From contig NZ_CP154796.1 in the NCBI RefSeq assembly GCF_039566955.1, positions 4,960,001 to 5,024,000 of the forward strand: 64,000 nt of DNA, in the 5' to 3' direction. A model generated the notes under the pieces. The model had not been told where the DNA came from and ran no database searches. It saw only the letters and a list, made by a program, of their open reading frames with translations. The DNA is from Micromonospora sp. DSM 45708. GTDB taxonomy: Bacteria; Actinomycetota; Actinomycetes; Mycobacteriales; Micromonosporaceae. Below are positions 17,241-28,900 of the stretch, in pieces; the first letter of the stretch is position 1; each line of letters starts with the position of its first letter. The position numbers and the translations under genes are program-made.

Positions 17241-19385
17241 TTACCCCGCCAGGCGGGCGCGGATGGCGTCGGCGGGCATCGGGGGGCCGAACCAGCGGCC
17301 CTGGCCGGTGTCACAGCGCAACGCCCGCAACCGCTCGGCCTGCACCTCGGTCTCCACCGCCTCGGCCGTCACCGACAGCTCCAACGCGTGCGCCAGCCGG
17401 ACCAGCGCGTCGACGATCCGCTCGTCGCGGTGGTCGGCGACCGCGCCGTCACCGCGGATGCCCTCGACGAACGGGCCGGCCAGCTTCACGCAGTGGATCG
17501 GCAGCCGCCGCAGGTACGCCAGGTTCGAGTAGCCGGTGCCGAAGTCGTCGATGGCCAGCCGCAACCCGAGGTCGGCGAGCTGGTGCAGGGCGCGCAGCGG
17601 CTCGCCCGCGCTGCCCATCACCGCGCTCTCGGTCAACTCGAGCTGGAGCAGCTCGGCGGGGAGGCCGGTGTGCTGCAACGCCTGCGCCACGGTCTCCACG
17701 ATGGCCGGGTCGTCGGCCTGCCGGGCGGCCAGGTTGACGCTGACCACCGGCGTCGACTCGGGGAAGGCGCGCCGCCACGCCTCGGCGTCCCGGCACGCCT
17801 GGCGCAGCACCCAGGCGCCGAGCCGGACGATGAGACCGGTTTCCTCGGCCAGGCCGATGAAGCGGTCCGGCCCGAGCAACCCCAGCTCCGGGTGCTGCCA
17901 GCGGACCAGCGCCTCGACCGCCACCATCGTGCCGTCCAGCAGGGACACGATGGGCTGGTAGTGCAGCACGAACTCGCCCCGGTCCAGCGCGGCGGGCAGG
18001 TTGGCGGCGAGCGCGGACCGGGCGATGTCGGCGGCGCTGCGCTCCGGGTCGTACACCGCCCAGCGGCCCCGCCCCTCGGCCTTGGCCCAGTAGAGCGTGG
18101 TGTCGGCGGCCTTCATCAGCTCCCCGGCGCTGGTCTCCGCCGCCGGGCAGTCCACGATGCCGATGCTGGCCGAGACGGCGAGCTGCTGGTCGGCGACGTG
18201 CACCGGGGCGGAGACTGCCGCGAGCGCCAGCTCGGCCACCTCCACCGCGTCGTCGAGACCGCCGCCGGAGTCGACCAGGATGACGAACTCGTCGCCGCCC
18301 ATCCGGGCCACCAGGTGGCCACGGCCGGCCACGCAGTCGCTGAGTCGCCGGGCGATGACCTGGAGCAGCCGGTCGCCGAGGTCGTGACCGAGACTGTCGT
18401 TGACCGCCTTGAACCCGTCCAGGTCGATGAAGCAGAGCCCGACGCGCTGCTCGGGCCTGGCCGCGGCGAAGACGTCGCCGAGTGTCTCGAAGAACAGCGT
18501 CCGGTTGGGCAGACCGGTCAGCGGGTCGTGCAGCGCCTGGAAACGCAGCCGCTTCTGCAACTCGTACCGCTGGGTGATGTCCTCGATCATGGCGACGGTG
18601 AACCGGGGTCGGCCGTCGTCGTACCGGATCAGCGACACGGCCAGGTCGGTCCAGACCACGCTGCCGCCCTTGCGGTAGTAGCGCTTCTCCACCCGGACGC
18701 TGTCCCGTTTGCCCTCGATCAGCTCCTGGTAGAGCTCCCACATGCCGGCCGCGTCGTCGGCGTACGCCAACGCGGACACGTTCATCTGCCGCATCTCCGC
18801 CACGGTGTAGCCGAGCATGTCCGCGAAGGACTGGTTGACCTCGATGATGTGCCCGTCCACACCGGCGATGCCGATGCCGATGGCGGCGCCGGTGAAGACC
18901 GCCCGGAACCGCGCCTCGCTGTCCCGCAACGCCTGCTCGACGGCGTCCCGGGCCTGCCAGGCGGAGCGGGCGATCCGCTCCTGCTGGCTGAACACCCGGT
19001 CCCGCAGCGCGCGGCTGAACCCGGCGGCGACCGCGCCCTGCAACGACGCGATCCGTTCCCGCAGCTCGGGCACCTCCTCCCGGGCCGGCAGCACCCAGGG
19101 CAGGAACCGGTCGCCGAGCGCCTGCACCGACCAGTCGAGCACGCCGGGCTCGGTCAGGTGCGCCTCCACCAGAGCCCGCCCCACCTCCTCCGCCGGCCGG
19201 GCGGAGAAGGCGGGCGCCAGCGACGCGCGGGCCAGCCGCTCGGTGAGCGACACCAGCAGGTGCTCGGTCTCGGCCGCGCTCAGCGGCACGAAACCGATGC
19301 GCCGCACCGCCCGGGCCCACTCGGCGGCGTACGCCGTGGCGCCGGGACGGCTGAGGTCATCCCCGACGGGCTCCGGGGCGGGCAC
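17241..19385 (-). CDS. PAS-GGDEF-EAL protein, cyclic di-GMP turnover
   Basis: The 714-residue protein has an N-terminal region of unknown fold (1-150), a PAS domain (about 155-275), a GGDEF domain (about 283-450) and an EAL domain (about 460-714). The cyclase motif GGDEF at 363-367 is intact. The usual upstream inhibitory RxxD is absent; RGHL is found instead. In the EAL part, E491, N551, E586 and D613-D614 are present. The KID motif is KLA at 634-636, so the active-site aspartate is lost. No membrane helix is evident. It therefore probably makes cyclic di-GMP, with doubtful hydrolysis. The N terminus is reminiscent of Streptomyces CdgB-type proteins. The methyltransferase gene lies six bases upstream in the same operon. 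Confidence 0.93.
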   Translation of the reverse strand: MPAPEPVGDDLSRPGATAYAAEWARAVRRIGFVPLSAAETEHLLVSLTERLARASLAPAFSARPAEEVGRALVEAHLTEPGVLDWSVQALGDRFLPWVLPAREEVPELRERIASLQGAVAAGFSRALRDRVFSQQERIARSAWQARDAVEQALRDSEARFRAVFTGAAIGIGIAGVDGHIIEVNQSFADMLGYTVAEMRQMNVSALAYADDAAGMWELYQELIEGKRDSVRVEKRYYRKGGSVVWTDLAVSLIRYDDGRPRFTVAMIEDITQRYELQKRLRFQALHDPLTGLPNRTLFFETLGDVFAAARPEQRVGLCFIDLDGFKAVNDSLGHDLGDRLLQVIARRLSDCVAGRGHLVARMGGDEFVILVDSGGGLDDAVEVAELALAAVSAPVHVADQQLAVSASIGIVDCPAAETSAGELMKAADTTLYWAKAEGRGRWAVYDPERSAADIARSALAANLPAALDRGEFVLHYQPIVSLLDGTMVAVEALVRWQHPELGLLGPDRFIGLAEETGLIVRLGAWVLRQACRDAEAWRRAFPESTPVVSVNLAARQADDPAIVETVAQALQHTGLPAELLQLELTESAVMGSAGEPLRALHQLADLGLRLAIDDFGTGYSNLAYLRRLPIHCVKLAGPFVEGIRGDGAVADHRDERIVDALVRLAHALELSVTAEAVETEVQAERLRALRCDTGQGRWFGPPMPADAIRARLAG

Positions 19386-19391
19386 GTCGGT

Positions 19392-20210
19392 TCACCCGGC
19401 AGCGCGGTCGTGCCGGGCGACGCCGCCGAACGCCCCGAAACGTTCCGGGTGCTCGTCCACGTCCGAGGGCGAGTCGGGCCGCCAGAGCGGCATGTGCACC
19501 ACACCCGGTTCGAGGACCGTCCAGTCACCGAAGAAGCCGGTGATCTCGGCCCGCGAGCGGAGCGTGATCTCGGTGGCGGTACGCGCCGACAGCCGCTGCG
19601 CGTCGAGCATCTCCTGCGGCTGGTCCTCGAACGTGGAGTGCGAGATCACCAGGAAGCTGCCCGGCGCGGCGGCGGCCCGCAGGGTGGCCAGGATGTCGGC
19701 CGGGCGGTCGGCGTCCGGCACGAAGTGCACCACGCCGGCGAGCAGGATGCCCAGCGGCCGGTCGAAGTCGATCAGGCCGCCGGCCCGGGCCTGGTCCAGG
19801 ATCAGCTTCGGCTCGCGCAGGTCGGCCAGGAGCGCGGTGGCCCGGTCGTTGCCGGCCAGCAGCTCGTGGCTGTGCGCCACCGCCACCGGGTCGATGTCGA
19901 CGTAGACGATCCGGGCCTCGGGATTCGCGGCCTGGGCGACCTCGTGCACGTTGCCGACGGTGGGGATGCCGGAGCCGATGTCGAGGAACTGGTCGATGCC
20001 GGCGTCGAGCAGCACCCGCACGGCCCGGCGCAGGAACTCCCGCCCGGAGCGCATGGTGGCCGCCAGGTTCGGCGTCATGGCCGCGATCTGCTCGGCGAGC
20101 TGCCGGTCGATCTCGAAGTTGTGCGCCCCGCCGAGGAAGTAGTCGTAGACCCGGGCGGCGCTGGGCCGGCTCAGGTCGATCCCGGCGGGAGGTCCGTCCG
20201 ACGTCTGCAT
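19392..20210 (-). CDS. SAM-dependent methyltransferase (Methyltransf_19 family)
   Basis: The 272-residue protein is typical of the abundant actinobacterial family PF04672. It begins [25 protein letters not shown] and has the SAM-binding [10 protein letters not shown], then [14 protein letters not shown]. The substrate is unknown for almost all members. It ends six bases before the GGDEF-EAL gene and is probably cotranscribed with it, which hints at a regulatory rather than biosynthetic role, but that is inference. Confidence 0.92.
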   Translation of the reverse strand: MQTSDGPPAGIDLSRPSAARVYDYFLGGAHNFEIDRQLAEQIAAMTPNLAATMRSGREFLRRAVRVLLDAGIDQFLDIGSGIPTVGNVHEVAQAANPEARIVYVDIDPVAVAHSHELLAGNDRATALLADLREPKLILDQARAGGLIDFDRPLGILLAGVVHFVPDADRPADILATLRAAAAPGSFLVISHSTFEDQPQEMLDAQRLSARTATEITLRSRAEITGFFGDWTVLEPGVVHMPLWRPDSPSDVDEHPERFGAFGGVARHDRAAG

Positions 20211-20325
20211 CGCGCGATCTCCCCGGTCGTCGCCCGCCTGGCGAGGCGGATCATGTGGTCCAGCCCACTCTATGCGCGCCGGACCAGGTACGGGAGATCC
20301 ACTTCTCGGATGCCGCCGACCGCTC

Positions 20326-21531
<1,206 letters not shown>

Positions 21532-21643
21532 CGCGCGCACGTCCTTCGGGGGTGGGAAGGGGTCGGTCGGCGGCGGCCCGGCGGGTCGCGCCGGGGTGCC
21601 ACGGCGCCAGGATATCCGCGCCCGGAGCGGATAGGTTGGCGGC

Positions 21644-22601
<958 letters not shown>

Positions 22602-22609
<8 letters not shown>

Positions 22610-23249
22610 CCGCACGCCGCGCCGGGTCGCCGCCGCCGGAGCCGCCGCCTGCGTGGTGGCCGGCGCGGTAGCGGTTACGGTCGCCGTCGTCGCCGGTCCG
22701 GGCCCGGGCCCGACCGGGTACGTCAGCGAGGCCGGGGTCGCCGACAGCGGGTACGCCGGGGCGTACCGGATCGGGATCTTCACGCTGACGGCGGCGTTGC
22801 TGCTGCTCGCCGGCGCGCTGCCGGCGGCGGCGCGGGCGGCGTCCGTGCTGCTCGGCGCCGGCGCGGTCGGCACGGCGCTCTCCGGCACGGTGACGTGCAG
22901 CGCCGGCTGCCCGCTGCCGCCGTTCGAGGCCGCCACGGTGGCCGACCTGGTGCACGGCGGGGCCAGCATCGCGGCCACCGCGGCGGTGGTCTTCGCGATG
23001 CTGGCGCTGCTGCTCGCCCCCGCCACCGCCGCGGCGCTGCGCCGGGTCGCCGCGGTCGGCGTGGCGCTGGCGCTGCCGCTGGCCGGCGCGGTCGGGCTGG
23101 CCATGCTGCTGGTCGGTCGGGGCGCGCTGGTGGGGGTGCTGGAGCGGCTGCTGCTGGCGGTGGCCGCCGGGTGGGGCCTGGCCACCGCCGTGGTGCTCGC
23201 AAGGAGGGGCCCCCTGTTGACGCCTGGGCGGTGGAAAGGGCCCCGCTAA
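22602..23249 (+). CDS. DUF998-family membrane protein with repeat-derived C terminus
   Basis: The 215-residue protein has about six hydrophobic segments. GTVTCSAGCPLPPFE lies in an external loop, as in other DUF998 proteins; the function is unknown. The GTG at 22602 overlaps the end of the preceding gene. The last 16 residues, RRGPLLTPGRWKGPR and the stop, are encoded by a copy of palindromic repeat family B. The natural C terminus has therefore probably been replaced or extended by repeat insertion. Confidence 0.78.
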
Positions 23250-23280
23250 CCGGCAGATGTTAAAAAGGGGCCTCTCCTTC
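23202..23280. repeat. GGGGCCCCC palindromic repeat (family B, copy 2), partly coding
   Basis: The element begins AGGAGGGGCCCCCTGTTGAC. It continues through GCCTGGGCGGTGGAAAGGGC to CCGCTAAC and then an inverted part GATGTTAAAAAGGGGCCTCT. It overlaps the final 48 bases of the DUF998 gene and provides its stop codon. Alignment with copy 1 (minus strand) is clear over about 45 bases. Confidence 0.75.
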
Positions 23281-23357
23281 ACCACATCCGCTGTAAGGGG
23301 CGTCACGGGAAACGGTCCTTCCGATGGGGCGGGGCGCGGGAGTAGCGTGGGCCGGCG

Positions 23358-23435
23358 ATGACCAATGTCTGGTGCCTCACCGAGCGCCTGTACGTCGACC
23401 TCCGACGGCAGGCCAGCGGCGTCTGTCCGGCGTAG
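23358..23435 (+). CDS. Actinobacterial attenuation-type leader peptide
   Basis: This is a 25-codon ORF that starts at an ATG and ends TAG at 23433-23435. It contains RLYVDLRRQASGVCPA. Short actinobacterial leader ORFs with an [HY][VI]DL-x-R-x2-S-x2-C ending are known, often upstream of sulfur-metabolism or transport genes, where cysteine availability may control ribosome progress. Two cysteines are encoded, one near each end. The ORF lies 51 bases upstream of the symporter gene. No strong terminator hairpin was seen in the gap, so control may act through coupling or leader structure rather than classical termination. Confidence 0.7.
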   Translation: MTNVWCLTERLYVDLRRQASGVCPA

Positions 23436-23486
23436 CTCCGCTACCCCGACGCCCACCTTCCCTCTCCAGACCTTGGACCCGCCCTC

Positions 23487-24788
23487 ATGGCTTCCGCCCT
23501 GCGCAAGATCCCCTTTTCCGTGCAGATCCTGCTCGGCCTCGTGCTCGGCGTGGCGCTCGGCTTCCTCGCCCGCGCCAACGACCTCGCCTGGTTGACCAGC
23601 ACGCTCGACACCGTCGGCGGCCTCTTCGTCCAGCTCCTCAAGCTGGCCGTGCCGCCGCTGGTCTTCACCGCCATCGTGGTCAGCGTGGTCAGCCTGCGCG
23701 GCGTCGCCAACGCCGCCCGGCTGGCGCTCAAGACGCTGCTCTGGTTCGGCATCACCGCGCTGATCGCGGTGAGCATCGGCATCGGCCTCGGCCTGCTCAC
23801 CGACCCCGGCCGTGGCGTGAACCTGGACCCGGCCGGCGCCAACGCGCCGAAGACCACCGGCTCCTGGATCGACTTCCTCACCGGCATCGTGCCCACCAAC
23901 CCGGTCGGCGCGTTCGTCGAGGGCAACGTGCTCCAGATCGTCTTCCTCGCCCTGGTGGTGGGCGCCGCCGCGTTGCTGGTCGGCGAGCCCGCCGAGCCGT
24001 TCGTGCAGCTCAACCGCGCGCTGCTGGCGATCGTGCAGAAGGCGCTGTGGTGGGTCATCCGGCTCGCCCCGATCGGCACCCTGGGCCTGATCGGCAACGC
24101 CGTCGCCTCGTACGGCTGGGACCTGCTGGCCCCGCTCGCCAAGTTCACCACCGCCGTCTACGTCGGCTGCGCGCTGGTGATGTTCGTGGTCTACCCGGTG
24201 CTGCTGGTCGCCGCCGGCCGGCTCAACCCGCTGCGCTTCTTCGCCGGCGCCTGGCCCGCCATCGAGCTGGCCTTCGTGTCCCGCTCCTCGGTGGGCACCA
24301 TGCCGGTGACCCAGCGTTCGGTGGAGCGCCTCGGCGTCCCCCGCGAGTACGCCTCCTTCGCGGTGCCGTTCGGCGCCACCACGAAGATGGACGGCTGCGC
24401 CGCGATCTACCCGGCGCTCGCCGCGATCTTCGTGGCGCAGGTGTTCGGCGTGGACCTGGGCGTCACCGACTACCTGCTGATCGCGTTCGTGTCGGTGGTC
24501 GGCTCGGCCGCCACCGCCGGCCTGACCGGTGCGATCGTGATGCTCACGCTGACCCTGAGCACGCTGGGCCTGCCGCTGGCCGGCGCCGGTCTGCTGCTGG
24601 CGATCGACCCGATCCTGGACATGATGCGGACCGCGACGAACGTGGCCGGACAGGCCGTGGTGCCGACCATCGTGGCTGCCCGCGAGGGCACGCTCGACCG
24701 GGCCGCGTACGACTCGGCCGGCAAGCGCGACCTGATCGAGCCGGTCGAGCCGGCCGACCACGAGCGCCTCGCCCCCGTACCCGCCTGA
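23487..24788 (+). CDS. Dicarboxylate/amino acid:cation symporter, possibly cystine
   Basis: The 433-residue protein belongs to the DAACS (glutamate transporter-fold) family. It has eight hydrophobic helices, the first re-entrant hairpin SRSSVGTMP, the FGATTKMDGCAAIYPA segment and the ILDMMRTATNVAGQ helix that binds substrate and sodium. The segment MDGCAAIYPALAA recalls the TcyP/YdjN cystine carriers. A cysteine-type leader peptide lies directly upstream. Cystine uptake is therefore plausible, while glutamate or C4-dicarboxylates remain alternatives. A perfect hairpin follows the gene. Confidence 0.9.
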   Translation: MASALRKIPFSVQILLGLVLGVALGFLARANDLAWLTSTLDTVGGLFVQLLKLAVPPLVFTAIVVSVVSLRGVANAARLALKTLLWFGITALIAVSIGIGLGLLTDPGRGVNLDPAGANAPKTTGSWIDFLTGIVPTNPVGAFVEGNVLQIVFLALVVGAAALLVGEPAEPFVQLNRALLAIVQKALWWVIRLAPIGTLGLIGNAVASYGWDLLAPLAKFTTAVYVGCALVMFVVYPVLLVAAGRLNPLRFFAGAWPAIELAFVSRSSVGTMPVTQRSVERLGVPREYASFAVPFGATTKMDGCAAIYPALAAIFVAQVFGVDLGVTDYLLIAFVSVVGSAATAGLTGAIVMLTLTLSTLGLPLAGAGLLLAIDPILDMMRTATNVAGQAVVPTIVAAREGTLDRAAYDSAGKRDLIEPVEPADHERLAPVPA

Positions 24789-24798
24789 CCCCCACGCC

Positions 24799-24846
24799 CT
24801 TCGGGTGCGTTTCCTGCCGCCCCAGCGGCAGGAAACGCACCCGAAG
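24799..24846. terminator. Perfect 22-bp hairpin with four-base loop
   Basis: Arms 24799-24820 and 24825-24846 are exact reverse complements around CCCA. The left arm begins CTTCGGGTGCGTTTCCTGCC. It lies between two genes on the same strand, 11 bases after the symporter stop, and would end transcription before the flavin oxidoreductase gene. No T-run follows, as is usual in this GC range. Confidence 0.75.
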
Positions 24847-24867
24847 CCCTGACCGGAGGAGAACCGC

Positions 24868-25935
24868 ATGAGCGCCCTGTTCACCCCGCTCGCCCTGCGC
24901 GACGTCACGCTGCCCAACCGGATCGCGCTGGCGCCGATGTGCCAGTACAGCGCCGGGCCCGACGGCCTGCCCACCGACTGGCACCGCGTCCACCTCGGCT
25001 CCCGGGCCGTCGGCGGGGCCGGGCTGGTGCTCACCGAGGCGACCGCCGTGGTGCCCGAGGGGCGGATCACCCCGCAGGACGTCGGGCTCTGGTCCGGTGC
25101 GCACGTCGACGCGTGGCGGCCGGTCACCGCGTTCGTCACCGACCAGGGCGCGGTCCCGGCCGTGCAGCTCGCGCACGCCGGGTTCAAGGCCTCGACGTAC
25201 CGGCCGTGGGCGGAGCGGCGCGGCGGCGTGCCGGACACCGAGGGCGGCTGGACGCCGGTCGGCCCGGGCACCGACCCGTTCGTCAGCGACTACCGCACCC
25301 CGGCCGCGCTCGACGAGGCCGGGGTCGCGGCGGTGGTGGACGCGTTCGCGGTCGCCGCCGGGCGGGCGCTGGACGCCGGCTTCGCCGCGGTGGAGATCCA
25401 CGCGGCGCACGGCTACCTGCTGCACGAGTTCCTCTCCCCGCTGACCAACCGCCGCACCGACGGCTACGGCGGCGACCGGGCCGGCCGGATGCGGCTCACC
25501 CTGGAGGTGGCCCGCGCGGTCCGCGCGGCGGTCGGCGAGTCGGTGCCGGTGCTGACCCGGATCTCCGCCACCGACTGGACCGACGACGGCTGGACGATCG
25601 AGGACAGCGTGGTGCTCGCCGGCGAGCTGGCGGCGGCCGGCGTGGACCTGGTCGACGCGTCCTCCGGCGGCGCGGCGGCGAAGGCGGCGGTGCCGGTCGG
25701 TCCCGGCTACCAGGTGCCGCTGGCCGCCCGGATCCGCCGCGACGCCGGCGTGCCGACCGGCGCGGTCGGCCTGATCGTCGAGCCCGAGCAGGCCGAGCAG
25801 ATCGTCGCCGGCGGGGAGGCCGACCTGGTGCTGCTGGGCCGGGAACTGCTCCGCGACCCGTACTGGCCGCGTCGTGCCGCCGCGAAGCTGGGTGCCACCC
25901 CGGGCTGGCCCGACCAGTACGCCCGCGCCTTCTGA
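24868..25935 (+). CDS. NADH:flavin oxidoreductase, old yellow enzyme (YqjM) class
   Basis: The 355-residue TIM-barrel FMN enzyme has APMCQYSA with C25 at the YqjM-type flavin-modulating position. It also carries QLAHAG, the substrate histidines in EIHAAHGYLLHEFLSP and the phosphate-binding C-terminal GREL. Relatives reduce activated C=C bonds of enones and similar electrophiles using NADPH. GGAGGAG stands eight bases before the ATG. It may detoxify electrophiles; no operon partner is adjacent. Confidence 0.93.
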   Translation: MSALFTPLALRDVTLPNRIALAPMCQYSAGPDGLPTDWHRVHLGSRAVGGAGLVLTEATAVVPEGRITPQDVGLWSGAHVDAWRPVTAFVTDQGAVPAVQLAHAGFKASTYRPWAERRGGVPDTEGGWTPVGPGTDPFVSDYRTPAALDEAGVAAVVDAFAVAAGRALDAGFAAVEIHAAHGYLLHEFLSPLTNRRTDGYGGDRAGRMRLTLEVARAVRAAVGESVPVLTRISATDWTDDGWTIEDSVVLAGELAAAGVDLVDASSGGAAAKAAVPVGPGYQVPLAARIRRDAGVPTGAVGLIVEPEQAEQIVAGGEADLVLLGRELLRDPYWPRRAAAKLGATPGWPDQYARAF

Positions 25936-25976
25936 CCTCCCCGGGCCCCCGCCCGCCCGGGTCGGGGGCCCGGCGG

Positions 25977-28900
25977 TCAGCCGGCCAGGTGGTTCCAGCG
26001 GGATTCCAGATCCGACCAGGCGCCCTGGTCGGCGACCGCACCGTCGATGAGCACCACCACGTGGTCCGCGCGGACCAGCGCGGCCCGCTTGGCGGTCGAG
26101 CCGACCACGGTCACCCCGTGCTCGCGCAGCGCCGCCCAGAGCGCCAGCTCCGTGGTCACGTCCAGCGCCGACGACACGTCGTCGGCGACCAGCAGTTCGG
26201 TACGCGGAGCGAGCGCCCGGGCCAGCGCCAGCCGCTGGAGCTGCCCCCCGGAGAGCCGGGTGCCCTTGTGCCCGATGAGCAACCCGAGCCCGCCTCCGGC
26301 GGCGGCCAGGTCGTGGTCGAGCTGGGCGGTCGACACCGCGCTCGCGGCGTCGACCGGGTGGCCCAGCGCGATGTTCTCGGCCACCGTGCCGGAGAGCACC
26401 CGGGGAAGCTGGCCCACGTAGCCGACCTGGTTCGGGCGCAGGAACAGCTCCGGCTCGGTGACCGGCTCGCCGTTCCACCGCAGCGCGCCGACGTGGTGCA
26501 CGATCCCGGCGAGCGCGCGCAGCAGCGACGACTTGCCGGCGCCGACCGGGCCGACCACCAGCACCAGTTGCCCGCGTTCGACCACCAGGTCGACGTCGCG
26601 GACGGCGAGTGTGCCGTCGGAGTGCAGCGCGCCGAAGCCGGCCAGCTCCAGCCGGCGCAGCGGGTGCCGGGGCGGCGGCTCCGGCGCGGGCGCGGTGCCG
26701 GCGACGAGATCGAGCCCCGGCACCGGTTCGGAGTAGTTGGCCGTCCCGGTCATCGCCACGGTCCGCCGCGTCCACACCCGCGCCGACGGGTACTGCGAGA
26801 CCAGCGCCGCGGTGGTCCACGCGAACCAGCGGGCCGCGCCGAGCGTGGAGACCGCGACCAGGGTGGCGCCGGCGGAGAGCCCGCCGGTCAGGTAGAGCGC
26901 CCAGGCCCCGATCGGCAGCAGCCCGCTGACGACCGCCGGGGTGGAGCGGGCCCACACCTGCATGGCGATCTCCCGGCGCTGCCGCTCGCTGCGCACCGCG
27001 TCCAGCCCGGCGAGGTGGGTCAGCACCGGCCGGGTGGCGCCGGCCAGCTTCACCGTGCGGGCGGCGGAGAGCGCGGAAACCAGCGCGGTGGCGAACGCGG
27101 CGCGGGCGGCGACGGTGCCGGCGGCGGTGCGTTCCAGCCGGGGACCGAACAGCGTCGCGGCCAGCCCGGAGACCACCATCGTGCCGACGAAGAACAGCGC
27201 CGGCACGAAGCTGCCGGTCACCAGCGTCATGGTGAGCACGATGGCCAGCGAGATGAACTGGTCCATCAGGTTGTCGGCGAGTTGCACCACCCGGTCCGTG
27301 TCGCCGCCCTGCGCGACCACCTCGGCCGGGGTGTGCCCGCTGACCCGGCGCGCGCCGGTCTGCCCGTGCACCAACCGGGCGCTGATCCGCAGCATCTGCC
27401 GGATCCACCACTGCGGGAACCACAGGTTGGTGAGGTAGGGCAGCGGCAGCACCAGCAGCAGCGCGGCGGCGATGCCGAGCGCCGGCAGCCACGGGTCGCC
27501 GCCGGCGACCAGCTCGGCCCAGAGCCAGGGCAGCACCGAACCGTCCAGCCCGAGCAGCGTCATCACGATGAACAGGCCGATCGCGGCCAGGCCGTAGCGG
27601 GGATCGTTGAAGCCCAGCCGGAGGATCTCCCGCATGGTCCGGGCGGGCGGCGCGGGCGGCACCGGCGGCGGTTCGGCGCGCGGCATCCCGGCGCGGCGCG
27701 GCGCGGGGGCCGGCGCGACGACCGGGGCCGCCTCGTCGGCCCAGCCGGGCGCGTCGAGCAGTTCCACGCCGCCGCGCCGCGCGCCGCTGCCGGCGTACGC
27801 CCCGGCGTGGCTGGTGGCGAGCAGCTCGGCGAAGCGGGCGGACTCGCGCATCGGGCCGGCCTCCAGCACCGCGCCGTCGGCCATCACCACCACCTCGTCG
27901 CAGCGGCGCACCGAGGAGAGCCGGTGCGCGATGACGATGCCGATGCGGTCGGTGAGCAGCCGCTCGGTGGCCTCGCGGACCCGGTTCTCGGTGACCGGGT
28001 CGAGTCGCGCGGTGGCCTCGTCGAGGATCACCACGTGCGGGTCCCGGACCAGGATGCGGGCGAACGCGACAAGTTGCTCCTGGCCGGCGGAGAGCACGTG
28101 CCCGCCCTCGCCGAGCCGGGTGTGCACGCCGTCGGGCAGCTCGGCGATCCACCCGGCCAGGCCCAGCTCGGCCAGCGCCCGTTCGGCGGCGTCGAGCAGC
28201 TCCGGGTCGTGCAGCGCGACGTTCTCGGCGAGCGTGCCGGCGAGGATCTCGGTGCGCTGGGGCACCACGGCGATCCACCGGCGCAGCTCCTCGACGTCCA
28301 GGTCGACCAGGTCGGCGTCGCCCAGGAACACGGTGCCGCGGGGCACCTCCACGGCCCGGGTGAGCACCTTCGTCAGCGTCGACTTGCCCGAGCCGGTGCG
28401 CCCGACCAGCGCGTACGAGCGCCCGCGGACGAAGTCGAGCCGCACGTCACGCAACGCCGGACCGCGCTCGTCACCGGCGGCCGGGTAGCGGAAGGTGAGC
28501 CCGCGGACGCTCAGGTCGCCGTCGGCCGGGGCGGCCCCGCCGACCGGCTCCTGCCGCGCGCCGGCCAACAGCTGCACCCGGGCCCACGCGCCGAACGCCT
28601 GTTGCAGGTGCGGCACCCAGCGGGCGATGTGCTCGACGGTGGCGCCGAACGCGATCGCGAGCAGCCAGATGGCGGTGAGCCGGGCGGCGTCGACCCGCCC
28701 GGTCGACAGCGCCCACGCGCCGGCCAGCACCAGGCCGGCGACGCCGGCCCGGACGCCACCGGCGGCCACCGAGGTGACCCGGGCGGAGAGCCGGAACACC
28801 CGGCCGCACCGCGCGACCACCTCGGCCGCGCGGCGGGCGTAGAGCCGCAGCACGTACGGCCGGGCCAGGCTGGTGCGCACGTCGTCCTGCCCGTGCACCG

